From Aquatica leii (lineage: Eukaryota; Arthropoda; Insecta; Coleoptera; Lampyridae), in contig CM069435.1 in NCBI GenBank assembly GCA_035610365.1, forward strand, positions 1,886,001-1,950,000: 64,000 bases of DNA, in the 5' to 3' direction. The notes beneath the pieces are model-generated. The model was not told the DNA's origin, searched no databases, and saw nothing but the letters and a program-made list of their open reading frames with translations. Position 1 is the stretch's first letter. Each line of letters starts with the position of its first letter. The translations under genes were made by a program, and so were the position numbers. Below are positions 23,601-35,577 of the stretch, piece after piece.

Positions 23601-24604
23601 ATCATCTAAAGAATTTACATACTGGTCCAAATTTGTTGTTGTCATTAATCAGACAAAATTATTGAATTTTATCCGCACGATCGGTTGTACGCAAAGTAAT
23701 ACGAGAATGCAATATTTGTTTTCGCATTAACCCTAAGTCGCAAATTCCGACTATGGGTGATCTTCCTTCTTGTCGAGTGTCTGAATCGAAAGCTTTTTGG
23801 AAAACTGGGGTAGACTATGCGGGCCCTTGGCAAATTAGTCTTGGTCGTCGTAGAAAACCGATAATCCAAAAGGCTTACATTTGTTTGTTTATTTGTCTTG
23901 CGACAAAGGCCGTTCATTTGGAACTGGTGTCAGATTTGACAACCCAAGGGTTTTTATCTGCCTTTAAGAGATTTTTGTCCCGACGAGGTGTGTGTTCTGA
24001 AATATTTTCGGATTGTGGCACTAACTTTGTTGGGGCTCAGCGGGAGCTGGAAGAGCTAAATCGCTTAATTTCTTCTACCGAGTATCAAGAATCATTAACT
24101 CATGAGTTGAGCGAGTTTAAAATAAAATGGAATTTTAACCCCCCTAGTTCTCCGCATTTTGGTGGAATCTGGGAATCTAATATTAAAAATGTGAAATCCC
24201 ATTTATTTCGAGTTGTCGGTAGTCAATTGCTCACGTATGAAGAGTTCAATACCTTCTTAGTGCAAATCGAAGCTCTACTAAATTCACGACCGCTTACACC
24301 ACTGAGTGCTGATCCCTCGGAACCTCTAGCGCTGACTCCTGCACATTTTTTAAATTTAACGCCACTAAAATCGCTTCCGGCGGCAAGCGTCATAAGTGTG
24401 AATCCTTCTCGTCTCATCCGTTTTCAACTGTTAGACCAGTTGGTACAAGCCTTTTGGGCGAGATGGAGTCGGGAGTATTTGCAGGAGCTTCAAATTAGAA
24501 CTAAATGGTTTAAGTCTTCACAACCGTTACAAGTAGGCACCTTAGTTTTAATGATGGAAAATACCACACCGCCGCTACAATGGCCGCTAGCGCGAGTCGA
24601 ATAG
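20660..24604 (+). pseudogene. BEL/Pao pol: protease, RT, RNase H, integrase (broken)
   Basis: In order: a Cys/His block (CIKCLSGDHCLSECKRENCS), an aspartic protease with LLLDSGSQSNFVT (about 20980), and reverse transcriptase with VRVVFDASA (about 21840), LTADIKQMYRQL (about 21970) and the active site MYMDDLITS (about 22205). A TAA at 22079-22081 cuts the RT and another at 22742-22744 follows RFADAS. A frame change then leads to the RNase H text (IPRLELCAALLLSN, FTDSTIVLRWL). A second shift near 23070 leads to NPADCLSRG. The integrase core spans about 23750-24604, with acidic residues in VDYAGPW, FSDCGTNFVGA and GIWESNIKNVK. It ends LQWPLARVE. Multiple stops make this copy non-autonomous. Confidence 0.9.
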
Positions 24605-24902
24605 ACTTTTCCCGGGCGAGATAATGTCGTTCGAGTAGTCCTTGTTCGCACTAGTAAAGGCTGTTTTTAAAGATCAGTGGCAAAGCTATGCCCTTTGCCG
24701 ACACAATAAGATTGGTTACAGATAATTTTAGTTTTTTTTTCTTCAATCAAAAATGACTTTAATTTGTTTATTCCTTGTAGTATATTTAAGTATCTCAATT
24801 TTTGGTTTTTGTGGTGCCTGGTTCTATCTGTTGTTGGCTTTTCCTTGCAAATTCAAATTGGTAACAGAATTGTCTGAAGTGGAACCTTCAGGGGCGGGGG
24901 GA

Positions 24903-25271
24903 TGATAGGGCAAGTTATTTTTTATTTAATTGAATTTTTTTTGTTGTTGCATCATTTAATTTTTCTTTACTGATGGTTAAGGAACTGCCATTATTAATAT
25001 AATAACAGAAAAATTGATAGCACTTGTGGACCTTCGACAACTCGTTGATTTGAGGCAGTTGTATTAGAATTGTCGTCGTGTGTGCTACAACCGCAATAAT
25101 ATCGATTATCGTAATTCAAAACCCGGAATTAAAATTGAATATCGCGAAGCTCCTAATCTCCCTGTCCTGTCAACCTTCTTCCTGTTGCCCTTTGTAGGAG
25201 GTTCGGGATTAGCTTCTGGACGTGGTTTTGAGGTAAGTCTTGATACGATAATCATTATTTTATATTTATCA
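24903..25271 (+). repeat. 3' LTR of BEL/Pao element
   Basis: Preceded by a purine tract (AGGGGCGGGGGGATGA), the likely plus-strand primer. Starts TGATAGGGCAAG, ends TTTATCA, then AGATG. Confidence 0.9.
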
Positions 25272-26080
25272 AGATGACTGCTAGATATACACCTGTTATA
25301 TATTTTCCAATCAACCGACTAAATGCTTCCTTAGGGTTATAGATAACTTAAAAACGTCGCTACGCAGTCACGTAAAACCAGCCACATTAACACCAATTCT
25401 CCAGAGTAAGACAATACAATGTAAAATCAGAAAAGTAGACTTCCGCAAGAGTCGGTCTTAGAATCGCTTCTATGGAACTTCTACTCGCGTGATACTAAAG
25501 CTAGCAATTCCGGACGGAATGACGCGGTTGGGATATGCACGACTTAGCGTTAGTAATCGAGGTTAAAATCACAGCACTGATAAGAAGGAGGGTAAAAAAA
25601 AGATCTATAAAATGGAGAGCTGGTTGAAAGATCACGGTCTGTGTCGGATAACGCTAAATTGGTTGTCTTGGTCGGGCACAGATGAATGACAAACTTTTCG
25701 ATATAGATAGGGGGACTGAGTATTACTAGTAAGAAGGCTTTGATGTACTAACGCGTGGGGATCGGAGAGAACGGTAGTGTGACTGAGCACGTAAAACGTA
25801 TATGCGAGAAAGCGGAAAAACTCGTGAAGAGTTGGGTTTGACTTATGTCCAGCGCAGGAAGACCAAGTTCCGAACGAAGAAACATGTATGTAAGAGTAGT
25901 AACTTTCGTTCTCCTGTATAGGGAGAGTTGGGAATCCAGACTGCGACCAAAGCACCACCTCAATATGTTACAGAAGACGCAGAAGAAGGTTTTTTTGAAG
26001 AAGACTGCGGCCTATAGAACGGAGGCTCTCCTGGTAGTTATTGGAATACCGTCTATTAAGGAGAGTATAATAAAATAATG
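25272..26080 (+). mobile_element. R1-like LINE fragment, continuation after BEL insertion
   Basis: Resumes the LINE interrupted at 19124. Recognisable text includes the RT palm end (LKLAIPDGMTRLGYA at about 25500, where the FADD-type box is lost), DHGLC near 25630, and the C-terminal helical part (CEKAEKLVKS and the MLQKTQKKVFLKKTAAYRTE block at about 25960-26020). Deletions must separate the endonuclease from this RT part. Many stops. Confidence 0.65.
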
Positions 26081-26985
26081 GTAAAGGATTCGAAACACCG
26101 TCCATTTTTGGACAGTATAATGGAAGAGTGACAACAATAATGATCTAACTGTGCGACTACAGCGTCCCGAAGACGAGAAAAAAAACATCTAAGCACTGGT
26201 CCATACTGATGGAACAGCAACGTTACCCGGCTTAAGAAGGAATGCCACCGTGAAATGCAGGTTGCGGCTAGAGAAAACAAAAAGATTAATACAATAGACA
26301 TGCCAGCAAATTGTAGAGAAATTAAATACAATTTTTACAAGGTAATTTTAAATGCAAAAGAGCGAAAATGGATTATACTCTACCAGAGTGTTGAAAAAAA
26401 TCTATAGAGCAGAAGCTATGAATTAACCACTAAGTCAATTAAAATAGCGCAGTCTAGAACAGAGGTCAAAATGGAACTGGTAGAAGTAGTAGCTAACACT
26501 TTGTATTCACAAGAATCTATTACCATAAAGACTTTCCAACCCTGTTAAGTAATATAAAACTAGTACAAGTGGTAAAAAAATTTAACGAGAAAAAGGTTTC
26601 TGGTTCCTAGTAGTAATTGCAGATATTAAAAAGTATTACTACGAAAAACTGGCACTCCTGATGCATGGGCGGCTACTAAAAAACAACTTCTTGCAAGAAT
26701 GGAAAAAGGCCAAAAAAGTTTCTTTCGGGAAACTAGGATCATACAGGTCACTGTGTTTACACAATTTTACAGTCAAGCTATATGAGCACCTAATTCTCTT
26801 TCAGTTCCGATCTAACATAGCAAAGTTAGAAGACCTGTCGAAAAGAAGAAGAGGTAGATCAACAAGGGATGCCATAGAGTTGGTCGACCGATCGCTAACA
26901 GCAACCTGGTAAAAGCACCGAGAAAACCATGGAACCAAGGAACAACTTGGAAACAACTAAAATTTGTTTCTGACGGAAGTAATGC
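26081..26985 (+). mobile_element. Second R1-like LINE fragment, linker and RT N-terminus
   Basis: The frame 26661-26912 includes NNFLQEWKKAKKV, LGSYRSLCLHNFTVKLYEHLIL and GRSTRDAIELVDRSLTA. These are the fingers and early palm of an R1-type reverse transcriptase. It lies after a C-terminal RT piece, so it is a second copy or a rearranged part. Confidence 0.65.
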
Positions 26986-26999
26986 TTCTTCCATTTATC

Positions 27000-29575
27000 T
27001 CTTTCCAACATTCCTGTAGTATTTTGAATTTGGTTTTTTCCTTCAGTGCTTCCTCGTATTTTATTGCCTTTTTTTCTTACCTTTTTTCCTGTCCCCCCCT
27101 CTTATTTTTTTTGCCTGTACTTTCTCTCTTATAATATACCCCGGTGTTTCTTTATCTAGCCTTAATACCCATTTCCAGTATTTTTCTTGCATCCCTTCTA
27201 CCTCCTTCTACTCTTTCGACCTCCATATTTCCGCCCTAAACATCACCATCACCTAAAACTTTTTATTAGCTTTTCAAACAGCAGTCTTTTTTTCTGTGGC
27301 CAGAAACAAACAACCTTTCTTTCACACTCCAAATTTGTCTTATTAAACTGTTTTCTTTCCTCACTCTTTCTTTTATGTGTTCTCCTTCTTATTATCCTGC
27401 TTTATTGTGTAACCCAGGTATGTGAATTTTTTCACCTGCTGCACTTCCTCTTCCCTTTATTTTTACACTTCTTTTTTTTTTCTCCTTTTTTAAATATCAT
27501 TATTTTGTTTTCTCCGTATTTATTTCCATTTTTTTTTTCATGTATTTTTCCAGTGTCTTCATCATTTCCTTCATTTTCTTTTGATACCAAACTCCTTTCT
27601 TCTATTTCTTTTTGTAGTCTTCTTTGTAGTACTGTCGCATATAATTTGTATGCCGTGCTTAACAATGTCGCCCTTCTGTAATTCTTCACTTTCTTTCCTT
27701 CTTCTTTTTCGTGTATCGGCCATATTATTCCCTCTCTCCATCCTTCCGGGAATCCTTTTCTTTTCCATATTTTATTTACTATTTCCGTTATTCTTTTGCT
27801 ACATTTTCCTTCCCATATACCCATTCTTCGCTTTGTATCCCATCTTCTTTTGTCGCCTTTCCTGTTTTTTACCTTTTATATTACTTCGATTACTTTGTCG
27901 TCGTTTATTCTATTTCTATCTCGTCCTTTCCGTCTTACTACTACTTCTTTTCTTTGCCTTTTTTGTTCTTTCTGATTTTGTTCTTTCCCTCCTACCCTTC
28001 CACCAGATTTATAAAATATCTCTTCCATTTTTTTATTAGTATTCCTTTTGTCGTTTCTTTTCTCTTCCTTTCTTTTTTAGCTATGTCCATACATCTTTTT
28101 CCGTTTTTATTCTTTTGATCTCTTGTTCTTTTTGTTCTCTTCTTTCTTTCTTTTGCATGCTTTTTTGTAGTTTTTTACTGCTTCTTTATATTCTTTTTTT
28201 TTTCTTTCTTCGGTTTTTTCCACTGCCTTAATAATGCTCTTCTTTCTTTTTTTGTCTCCTTTCATTATTTATCTCACCATTTCTTCCATCTTGTTTTCTT
28301 TCTTTTACTTTCTAAACCTGACTTTCTTTGTTGTTTTTTTTCATCATCGTTCTTATTTCTTCCACACTCTCTTGTAATACTTATCATACCCATCCCGTTT
28401 TCCTGTCTTTATATCGCTTTATACCCTCTTATGTCCACATTTTTTTTGTCATGTACTCCTCATCTTTTTTTTTCTCTCTTCTTTTTCTGTTCCTTCCATT
28501 GTTAATTCCAGTGGTTGGTGGTCTGACGCCACCCTTTCTCCTACCTTAAATGTCTTCACTTTTTTTCCAGCCTCTTTATTTGTTTTTACAAAATCTATTA
28601 TTGATTCTCCCCTTCCTCCTATGTACGTATGTATACTCCCGCATTCCCTTTTCTTTTTTCTTCCTATTTATTATTTCCCACCTCCTTTTGTTGCACATTT
28701 CTAACAGTTTTCCCTTTATTTACTTATTTTTGCTCTATTCTCGCGTTAAAGTCCCCTCCTAATATTATTAATCCTTTTGCTTTCTCTTCTATCATTTCTT
28801 CTATGTTCCTTCTTGTCTATTTCATTCTGCTGCTATAAACCGTCACTATTTTTATTTTTGTTTTTCTCTAATTTAGGTTCCCTTCTACAATTCCTCTTCT
28901 CTGTTACACTTTCTCTTTCTTTTCCTGACTCAACTATTTTCTTCTTATTTTCGTTATTATACTCCTCTTTGCTCTCCCTTTGCTCTTTTCTTTTTTTGCA
29001 TGTTGCACTAACCACTCAAATTCCTCCAGCAACTCTTTTACCACTCCTATTCTTTTTCTTCCATCCACGTGTTCTGTAATCCCATTACATCCTGTTCTCT
29101 GACGTATTCCCAAAAATCCTGATCCTTGTTTTTTATTCTCACTACGTTTCAAAACAATACTCTCAGCTCACTCATCTCTTCTTGTGCTTCTTTCTTACTT
29201 TCCTTTATTCCTCTTTCTTGGTCGTTTCTCTTTCCATTACTCATTATTCTTTTTTTTTTTAATTTTTTGCTCTTTGACTGTCCATTTTTTTCCCCCTTTC
29301 TCTCCTCAGCTCCCTGTCTCTGTCGTTCCATATGCATCTTTCTCCGTCTATCTCCATTTTTCTCTTTTCTCTTCCGCTCTTTTTTCGACCGTTCTGTTCC
29401 TTATTTCTCTTTGTACTTTCCTTTCTTCCAATGTCAAATCAAGATTTATATAAATACTTGTTCTTTTTAATTTTAACTTCTCCTCGATCACCTTTTGCTT
29501 TTCCTTCTATTTCCGCCACTAAAATTTCATTTTTGTTTCTCTTTGTCAAATTTTTAACTTCTACTTTCACTTAGA
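27000..29575 (-). mobile_element. Purine-biased LINE (endonuclease and RT), decayed
   Basis: The minus strand is strikingly A/G-rich, so the given strand looks like a long pyrimidine tract. Coding text includes a Lys/Glu-rich N-terminus (29450-29150), then RTGCNGITEHVDGRKRIG at about 29110-29050 and GESIIDFVKTNKE-like plus VASDHQPLELTMEG at about 28620-28490, which are APE endonuclease blocks. Reverse transcriptase text follows at 27824-27620 (IWKRKGFPEGWREGIIWPIH, KNYRRATLLSTAYKLYATVL). Numerous stops. The repeated short ORFs on the plus strand (Phe/Leu/Ser-rich) are shadows of this bias, not genes. Confidence 0.75.
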
Positions 29576-30555
29576 TGGCCGTACACAAAACAAATTTTAT
29601 ATTTGATTAATGTTTGTAGCTGCTAAATAATACAATTGTAACTGAAATATGTTTCTAATATTTAAATTTAGAACTGAGGTTACACTTTAAGAAGTTAATT
29701 TTAATTTTTCTTGAAAATTTGAAGCTTTTACGATTTTTAGTACATTCTCTGATTTGCTTCAAAGTTTAAACAACAACAAAAAAGTATAACAATTATTTGT
29801 TTTAATTGAGTGTATTAACAACTGTATTTAACAATTACAATGAATTATAGTTTTGTTAAATCGATTTTGTCATAATTTTTGTTTTTAAATAGAGTCCCCA
29901 TCTACCTAATTGCATGTAAAGTTAATAAAACTATTATTGAATTCATTTTTCAACTGGTGAATAATTGCTAAACTAAAAGCGACTCAAAAGTTTCTAATTC
30001 ATCCCCGCAGATGGCAGTACACACAACAAATTTTAAATTTGATTAATGTTGCTTTTTAAACTACAATTGTAACTACCAAAATAATATAATTTTAACTGAA
30101 ATATGTTTTTAATAGTTAAATTTGCACCTACATTTTAAGAAGTTAAGTTTAATTTTTACTGAAAATTTGAAGTATTTATGATTTTTAGTACATTCTGTGA
30201 TTTGCTTCAAAGTTTAAACAACATAAAAGTATAACAATTATTTGTTTTAATTCAGTGTATCAACAACTGTGTTTAACAATTACAATAAATTGTAGTCTTT
30301 TTAAATCGATTTTGTCATAATTTTTGCTTTTAAATAGAGTCGCCATCTAACTAATCGCATCTAAACTTAATAAAACTATTATTGAATTAATTTTTCAACT
30401 GGTGAATAGTTGCTAAACTAAAAGCGACTTGAAAGTTTTTAATTCATCCTCATAGATGGCGGCACACAAAACAAATTCTAAATTACGTTAATGTTGCTTT
30501 TTAAATTACAATTGTAGCTACTAAATAATACATTTTTAACTGAAATATGTTTCTA
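29573..30555. repeat. Tandem ~440-bp repeat, about 2.2 copies
   Basis: AGATGGC(C/A)GTACAC-type starts occur at 29573, 30009 and 30454, giving periods of 436 and 445. Each unit contains TTGCTTCAAAGTTTAAACAA, AAATCGATTTTGTCATAATT and AACTGGTGAATA. The third copy stops after about 100 bp. The array starts exactly where the LINE at 27000-29575 ends. Confidence 0.9.
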
Positions 30556-30589
30556 ATATTTTAATTAAATTAATAATAATAATAAACTT

Positions 30590-30800
30590 TATGCAATTTG
30601 AAAAGACAGGATTTAATTGTAATTGTTAAATATAAATATTAATATACTAAATTAAAACAAATAATTGTTATACATTTTTTGTTGTTTAAACTTTGAAGCA
30701 AATTAGAGAACGTACTAAAAATCGTAAAAATTTTTAATTTTCAATAAATATTAAACTCAACTTTATATGTGTAACCTCAGATGTAAATTTAAATATGTTA
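30590..30800. repeat. Inverted partial copy of the ~440-bp repeat
   Basis: ATAATTGTTATAC...TTGTTTAAACTTTGAAGCAA and CGTACTAAAAATCG are reverse complements of text in the tandem units, placing an inverted piece right after the array. Confidence 0.75.
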
Positions 30801-33800
30801 CATGCCAAAGTTAACACAAAATTACTGCCTGAAATGTAGTAACATAAACGGGGTTGTGCCACTAGCTCAATGGAGAAGGGGGTGGGTTGTAATTTAAAGT
30901 TCCGTGAAAAATTGGAAACGCGATCGTCGTAAAATTGAACTAGAACGGTAAAATAGTCAAAAATCGGTAAGGGCACCAATCAAGGATTTATAAGGGTAGC
31001 TTTCGAACCCCTGATTATCCGAAAGCTCATCTGGTTGGTTACAACCCCAGAACTTACCTTGAGTTGTAACTATTCTGAAAAACACTTAAAAAAAAACAAA
31101 AATTTACGTATGCGGCGCTAAATGAATAAAAGCTCTTTACCTTTAACAATTTAACATTTATTGATTGAATATTTAAAACAAGAAAACAAAACAAAAAAAA
31201 ATAACAATAATGAATAGTAAACAAATTTTTATAAAAGAAATGAAATAATCTTAAGCAAAACAAGAATGAACAATCTACACACAAAACATTAAATTAAAAT
31301 TTATAAAAAAGAAAATGCTACTACAATAGCGTTAACTCGACGTTTTCAAATAAAACATAACGCAAATAAATTTCAAGGCCTTGTCCGCATATGAAATTAA
31401 ACAATTCAGATAACTAAGAACAATACAGGTTATAAAATATATGTCCGAACTTTAATTCGAACTAAACAAAATATAGTTTATAAGTCGTTACATTATCATA
31501 TAATCGGGAACACGATTTACTTTTCAAACGCACCAAAACAAAGTTAATTTATTTCAACTTCCCGCAAACACTTTAAGTGTTCATTAAAGTAATTAAATTT
31601 AACGTTAGTCGTAATTTCAATTGGCTCAAATTCAAAGCTTTTACTGCATTTTAATCGCGGGTCACTACACGATAATAACCAAAATCGATAAATACCTTTT
31701 TACTTAATCGGAGATACCAGTTGAGCTGCGGGTCACAGTGGTTTTCAAAAGCTACAACCTCAGATAGAATTCGGCTGCTCCCCAAACACTAGGTCACCAG
31801 CGGAAGATTTATTAATCCGCCCCCAAGGCGAAAGATATGAGATTGCGAAACAAACTCACGCACAAATTCACTTAACGAAACATGCGATATTAATTTAGGA
31901 AAAACAGTGATCTTAATGAACCGTAATTACGAAAAAGGAAAGTTTGGTTTTCCACTTAAAGAATCACTGAACCATTTTCATTTACTTCCGCGGTAACTAC
32001 TAGAAAAGGTGAATTATCACCCGCGATAACTACATTCTGACGACTGTCAACCAACCCACAAAACCATAAGTTCCATGTAGGTTCGATAAGCATTCCCAAA
32101 TATTCATTTCTAAAGCATGCCAATAGTAGTTTGTGTATGGACTTCTAATAACACACTTAATTTAAAACGTATTCTATAAGAATTCCTATATAAGAAGAAT
32201 AAAGTACTCTAAAAGATTCTTTTAAAAACACTTCTATAGGAATACTATATTTAATTTAAGAAAGAAGTGCTTATAGCAGCCTTAAAATTGGCAGTTGATT
32301 GGAATCACTAAAGTATTAGAAATGTAGCATTATAATGGCGTTCCCATATTGATTCTATAACAATGCATATAGAAGGAGAATAAAGTACCTTAAAAGATTC
32401 CTTTAAAATCACTCCTATAGGCCTTCTATATTGATATAAAAAATAAAGTGTTTATAGCAACTTTGACAATGTATTGAAATTCAAGTATTACGACTAACAT
32501 GATAACATTCTTTTAGTGTTTTAGTACCTCTAAAATCGGTTTAATCGTTCTTTATTTGAGATAAAGAAATATAATTTTTAATATCAGAAAAAACCGTTTG
32601 TACAAGTTGCTAAATTGTAATACCTAAACAAAAATAACTTCCTGTAGAGATTAAACGCCCACATCTAAATTTTGTTGATAAAGATATGTATGCAATAAAA
32701 AACTTATGCATTCGCGTTTGATACTGTAAATGTAGATAAGATAATTTGATTTCTGAGAATTGTGACGAAATATGTACCGACTACCGAGTTTGATTCACCA
32801 GAAACGCTTCTAAGTACGGGTATATGCAGTTTTACGTTTACGAAAGGAAGACGACTTCGGGCTTGGTCTATATTTGTAAATGGGTTCTTTTTTTGTGCTG
32901 AATTAAAGAAGAAAAAGCTATTAGAAATTCTGCTGATTTAAGTAAAAGTAAGTACAAAAAGAAACAATTTTTATACGTTCAGCTTATCCACGTTTTAGCG
33001 CTTTATTGTTATTGTTTATTTTTTACTTGGCATCCAGTTATTTTTTTAGAACAGGGGTGACCAACCTGCGGACTTAAACTTAAAAAGCATTGTAATAAAA
33101 AATTTATTTTATTCATAAAAAGAAACATATTTTTGATATGAATCTAGTGAAAATGCATGCGACTGATAATAGATAATAAAAAATAATTAAACGCATAATT
33201 TTGTTATAGAGTTAACCCAAAGTTGATTCAAAGGAGTTCCTATAGATGTTATTAATGAGGTGTTCCAATGGCTACGTCATGGCAAAGCGAGATTAAAAAA
33301 TGAAATAATTAGGATGATGCAGCAAACTACAAATTCGCAAACCATTGATTAAAAATTATTATAGTTTAGACAAAGATACTGTACAAATTTCTTAATAAAA
33401 ATGACTTAAAACTAATCATTTCATGCTTTTTGTGTTTCTTATGGTATGCTATTAAAACCCTGTAAAAGCATGCAAATCAATTACCTTTTAGTCGTTAACT
33501 TTGTCATGCTATTCTAAAACATAGGAAAGTACTACATTGGCACTATTTTAAAGCATTCTAATGGAACGTGAAAACTTCTACCTTTGGCCTGCTTTTGTAC
33601 AACGTCTAATAGAACTCTATAAGCACTAACTGTACAGCATTCTACTGGAGTGTCAAAACCTATCTCTAAACATAAACCATTCTACTGCTACAGGAAGGCT
33701 TTCAGTAATATCAATACTGCCTCTATGCTTCCAAAAGCATTATTATGGAACCTATTTGGTTTTGTGGGAACTAACTCCGGACTCTCTTCATTTACCAAAA

Positions 33801-35577
33801 TCACATCTATATATCAACTTTTTTTCGAATACCCTTTCCACAAAGGCTGTGTTCGAAATTTCAAGAACGCAAATACTCTCATTAAGAAGTGTGATAAAGA
33901 GACAATCAGTCCCCATTACGTCATATTCATAGCATTTGGACACAGCATTACGCTTGTACGTGAAAGTGTCAAATTGACAAAATATTATATTACAAGAATT
34001 TAAACTGCCTAATAAATTAAGATAATGACTTAATTTTTCCACGTAATCTAAACGATTGACACAAAGAAATTCAAGTACGAATGTACTCGAACAAAGAACT
34101 TTTGAACCAACTTCAAATAAACACACGGCGAAAATATATTTAATTACGATTATATCTCAGAAGGGAAACATAAATTACAACTGGAATTTTCAACAAACCA
34201 AGTGAAATATTCAATAAGCAAAATCGCGAAATCAGATGGTTTACGGCGTAACAAAATACAAAACTTTATCAACAATTTACATTGTAACTTTGAATTTAAA
34301 ATCGTAAAATAACTTATTAAACTCAATCTAAAATCGCATTAAAACAAATTCAGCGTACATTAAATGAAAATCGTCAATCCAACTACTGTGTCCGTTACCA
34401 AAAATTACTTAAACAACCAATCGATTTTAAACGATGGTTACACCGAGCTAAAAGAAAAATCGAGAAAGAACAAAAAACGCAAATTCAGCCAGCTGAATCT
34501 ATTTATGGGGTCTGTCATAAAAGAAAACTGCTGAACTTCAAACGCAGGTCACAAATATCAGAAACATATTTCAGTTAAAAATATGTTATTTATAGTAACT
34601 GCAATTGTAATTTAAAAGCTTACACGTTACACACACACACACACACAGCGTTTTTTTTTTATTTGAATATAATATTGCGTTAATCAAAGAATAATTAACT
34701 ATTGTCAAAACACTAGTTATGTGTCATTTCCAATGTAAGAAATTAGCAATAATTTAATATTGAAGTTTGTTACTTTTTTATCAAAAAATCTGAAGGTTAT
34801 TTAGCAAATTCTTACTGAAAAGTACTGAAATTTAAGAAACATGAACACTTTAAAGAGTAACAACAAATATTTTAGGTAAAATTATATTTCTTGATTTTGT
34901 AACTGATTCTAAAAAGTAATCTGCAGTTATAAAATTTAAAGTTTTAACATACCTTGCAAAAACTTGCTTAAACTCCAACGATTATATTATTTATAGCTTA
35001 TTACAATAAAACCGATCGTTTGTGACACTTGAAAATCCCCAATTATTTTAATAAACATTATTAGTGCAAATAAAATACTCTATTATATATCTAAGCTGTT
35101 TTTATAAATTTCTACCCTTTTGTACACAAGATTTTAATTAACTGTTGTTAGAAAACCTCATTATTGATTAATTTTCTTGTTATTTAGTGTTTAATTTTTA
35201 TATAGATCTGCCCAGTACTCTCTCTTTGTGTATCCTAAAACAATATTAGGTACATTCTTATTACATAAGTTGACTATCTTTAAGAATATTTTAATCAACA
35301 GTTTTGGTCTGGTTTTATTTCGGTCCGGTCTAAGTCACTGGTTGTGACGGTTTTATGCGGTCGTCTTTTTTTTATCGTAGACATTTCCTGGCTCATTGAA
35401 TGCATTTACTTGCGAATCCGATTTTGATAAGGAAAACGGCCGCTCATTGCTTTAGCTCAATAGCGCATTTGTATTTTTGCTACTCAAACTGTGTGATACA
35501 CAAACTTTTCATCCCTCTTATCAAACATCACCAAAGAACACAGCGCTTTTTTTCAATGAGTACGTCGGCACATTCGT
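30800..35577. other. Long AT-rich stretch without a recognised gene
   Basis: No domain-bearing frame on either strand. The longest ORFs (33650-34003 on + and 33788-34126 on -) overlap each other and show no family resemblance. Contents seen: an imperfect direct duplication at 32170-32465, a hAT-type terminus-like sequence at 33052 (CAGGGGTGACCAACCTGCGG), repeated GCATTCTA(A/C)TGGA-like words at 33540-33750, and a short AC microsatellite at about 34629-34646. Confidence 0.5.
32170..32465. repeat. Imperfect direct repeat, ~183-bp spacing
   Basis: TATAAGAAGAATAAAGTACTCTAAAAGATTC and a close variant recur about 183 bp apart (near 32190 and 32370). Each is followed by CACTTCTATAGG/CACTCCTATAGG and an AAAGTG(C/T)TTATAGCA block. 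Confidence 0.6.

Larger units (their letters stand above)
19125..25271 (+). mobile_element. BEL/Pao LTR retrotransposon, full length, degenerate
   Basis: Two 369-bp LTRs (19125-19493 and 24903-25271) enclose a tRNA primer site, gag and pol, and the whole is flanked by a perfect 5-bp target duplication AGATG (19120-19124 and 25272-25276). The LTRs differ at roughly a dozen positions by eye (about 96-97% identical), so the insertion is fairly recent. Gag and pol share one frame from 19577 to 22744, interrupted by three in-frame stops. Frame changes follow near 22800 and 23070. It lies inside an R1-like LINE. Confidence 0.95.

Noticed and set aside
27187..29574. Many overlapping plus-strand ORFs rich in Phe, Leu and Ser that look like membrane proteins
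   Set aside because: They are the complement of a purine-rich LINE coding strand; none has start context, domain or splice support.
30840..30900. Possible tRNA-like segment (GGGGTTGTGCCACTAGCTCAAT)
   Set aside because: The cloverleaf arms do not pair and there is no B-box in the right place.
33052..33074. hAT-type terminus CAGGGGTGACCAACCTGCGG
   Set aside because: No matching inverted end or 8-bp duplication was found nearby, so an element cannot be delimited.
33185..33355. Short open frame (FIDVINEVFQWLRHGKARLK) that looks somewhat protein-like
   Set aside because: Too short, without splice signals or a family match that I can name.
33650..34126. Two opposite ORFs of 112-117 residues
   Set aside because: They overlap on opposite strands, have no recognisable motif and lie in low-complexity AT-rich sequence.
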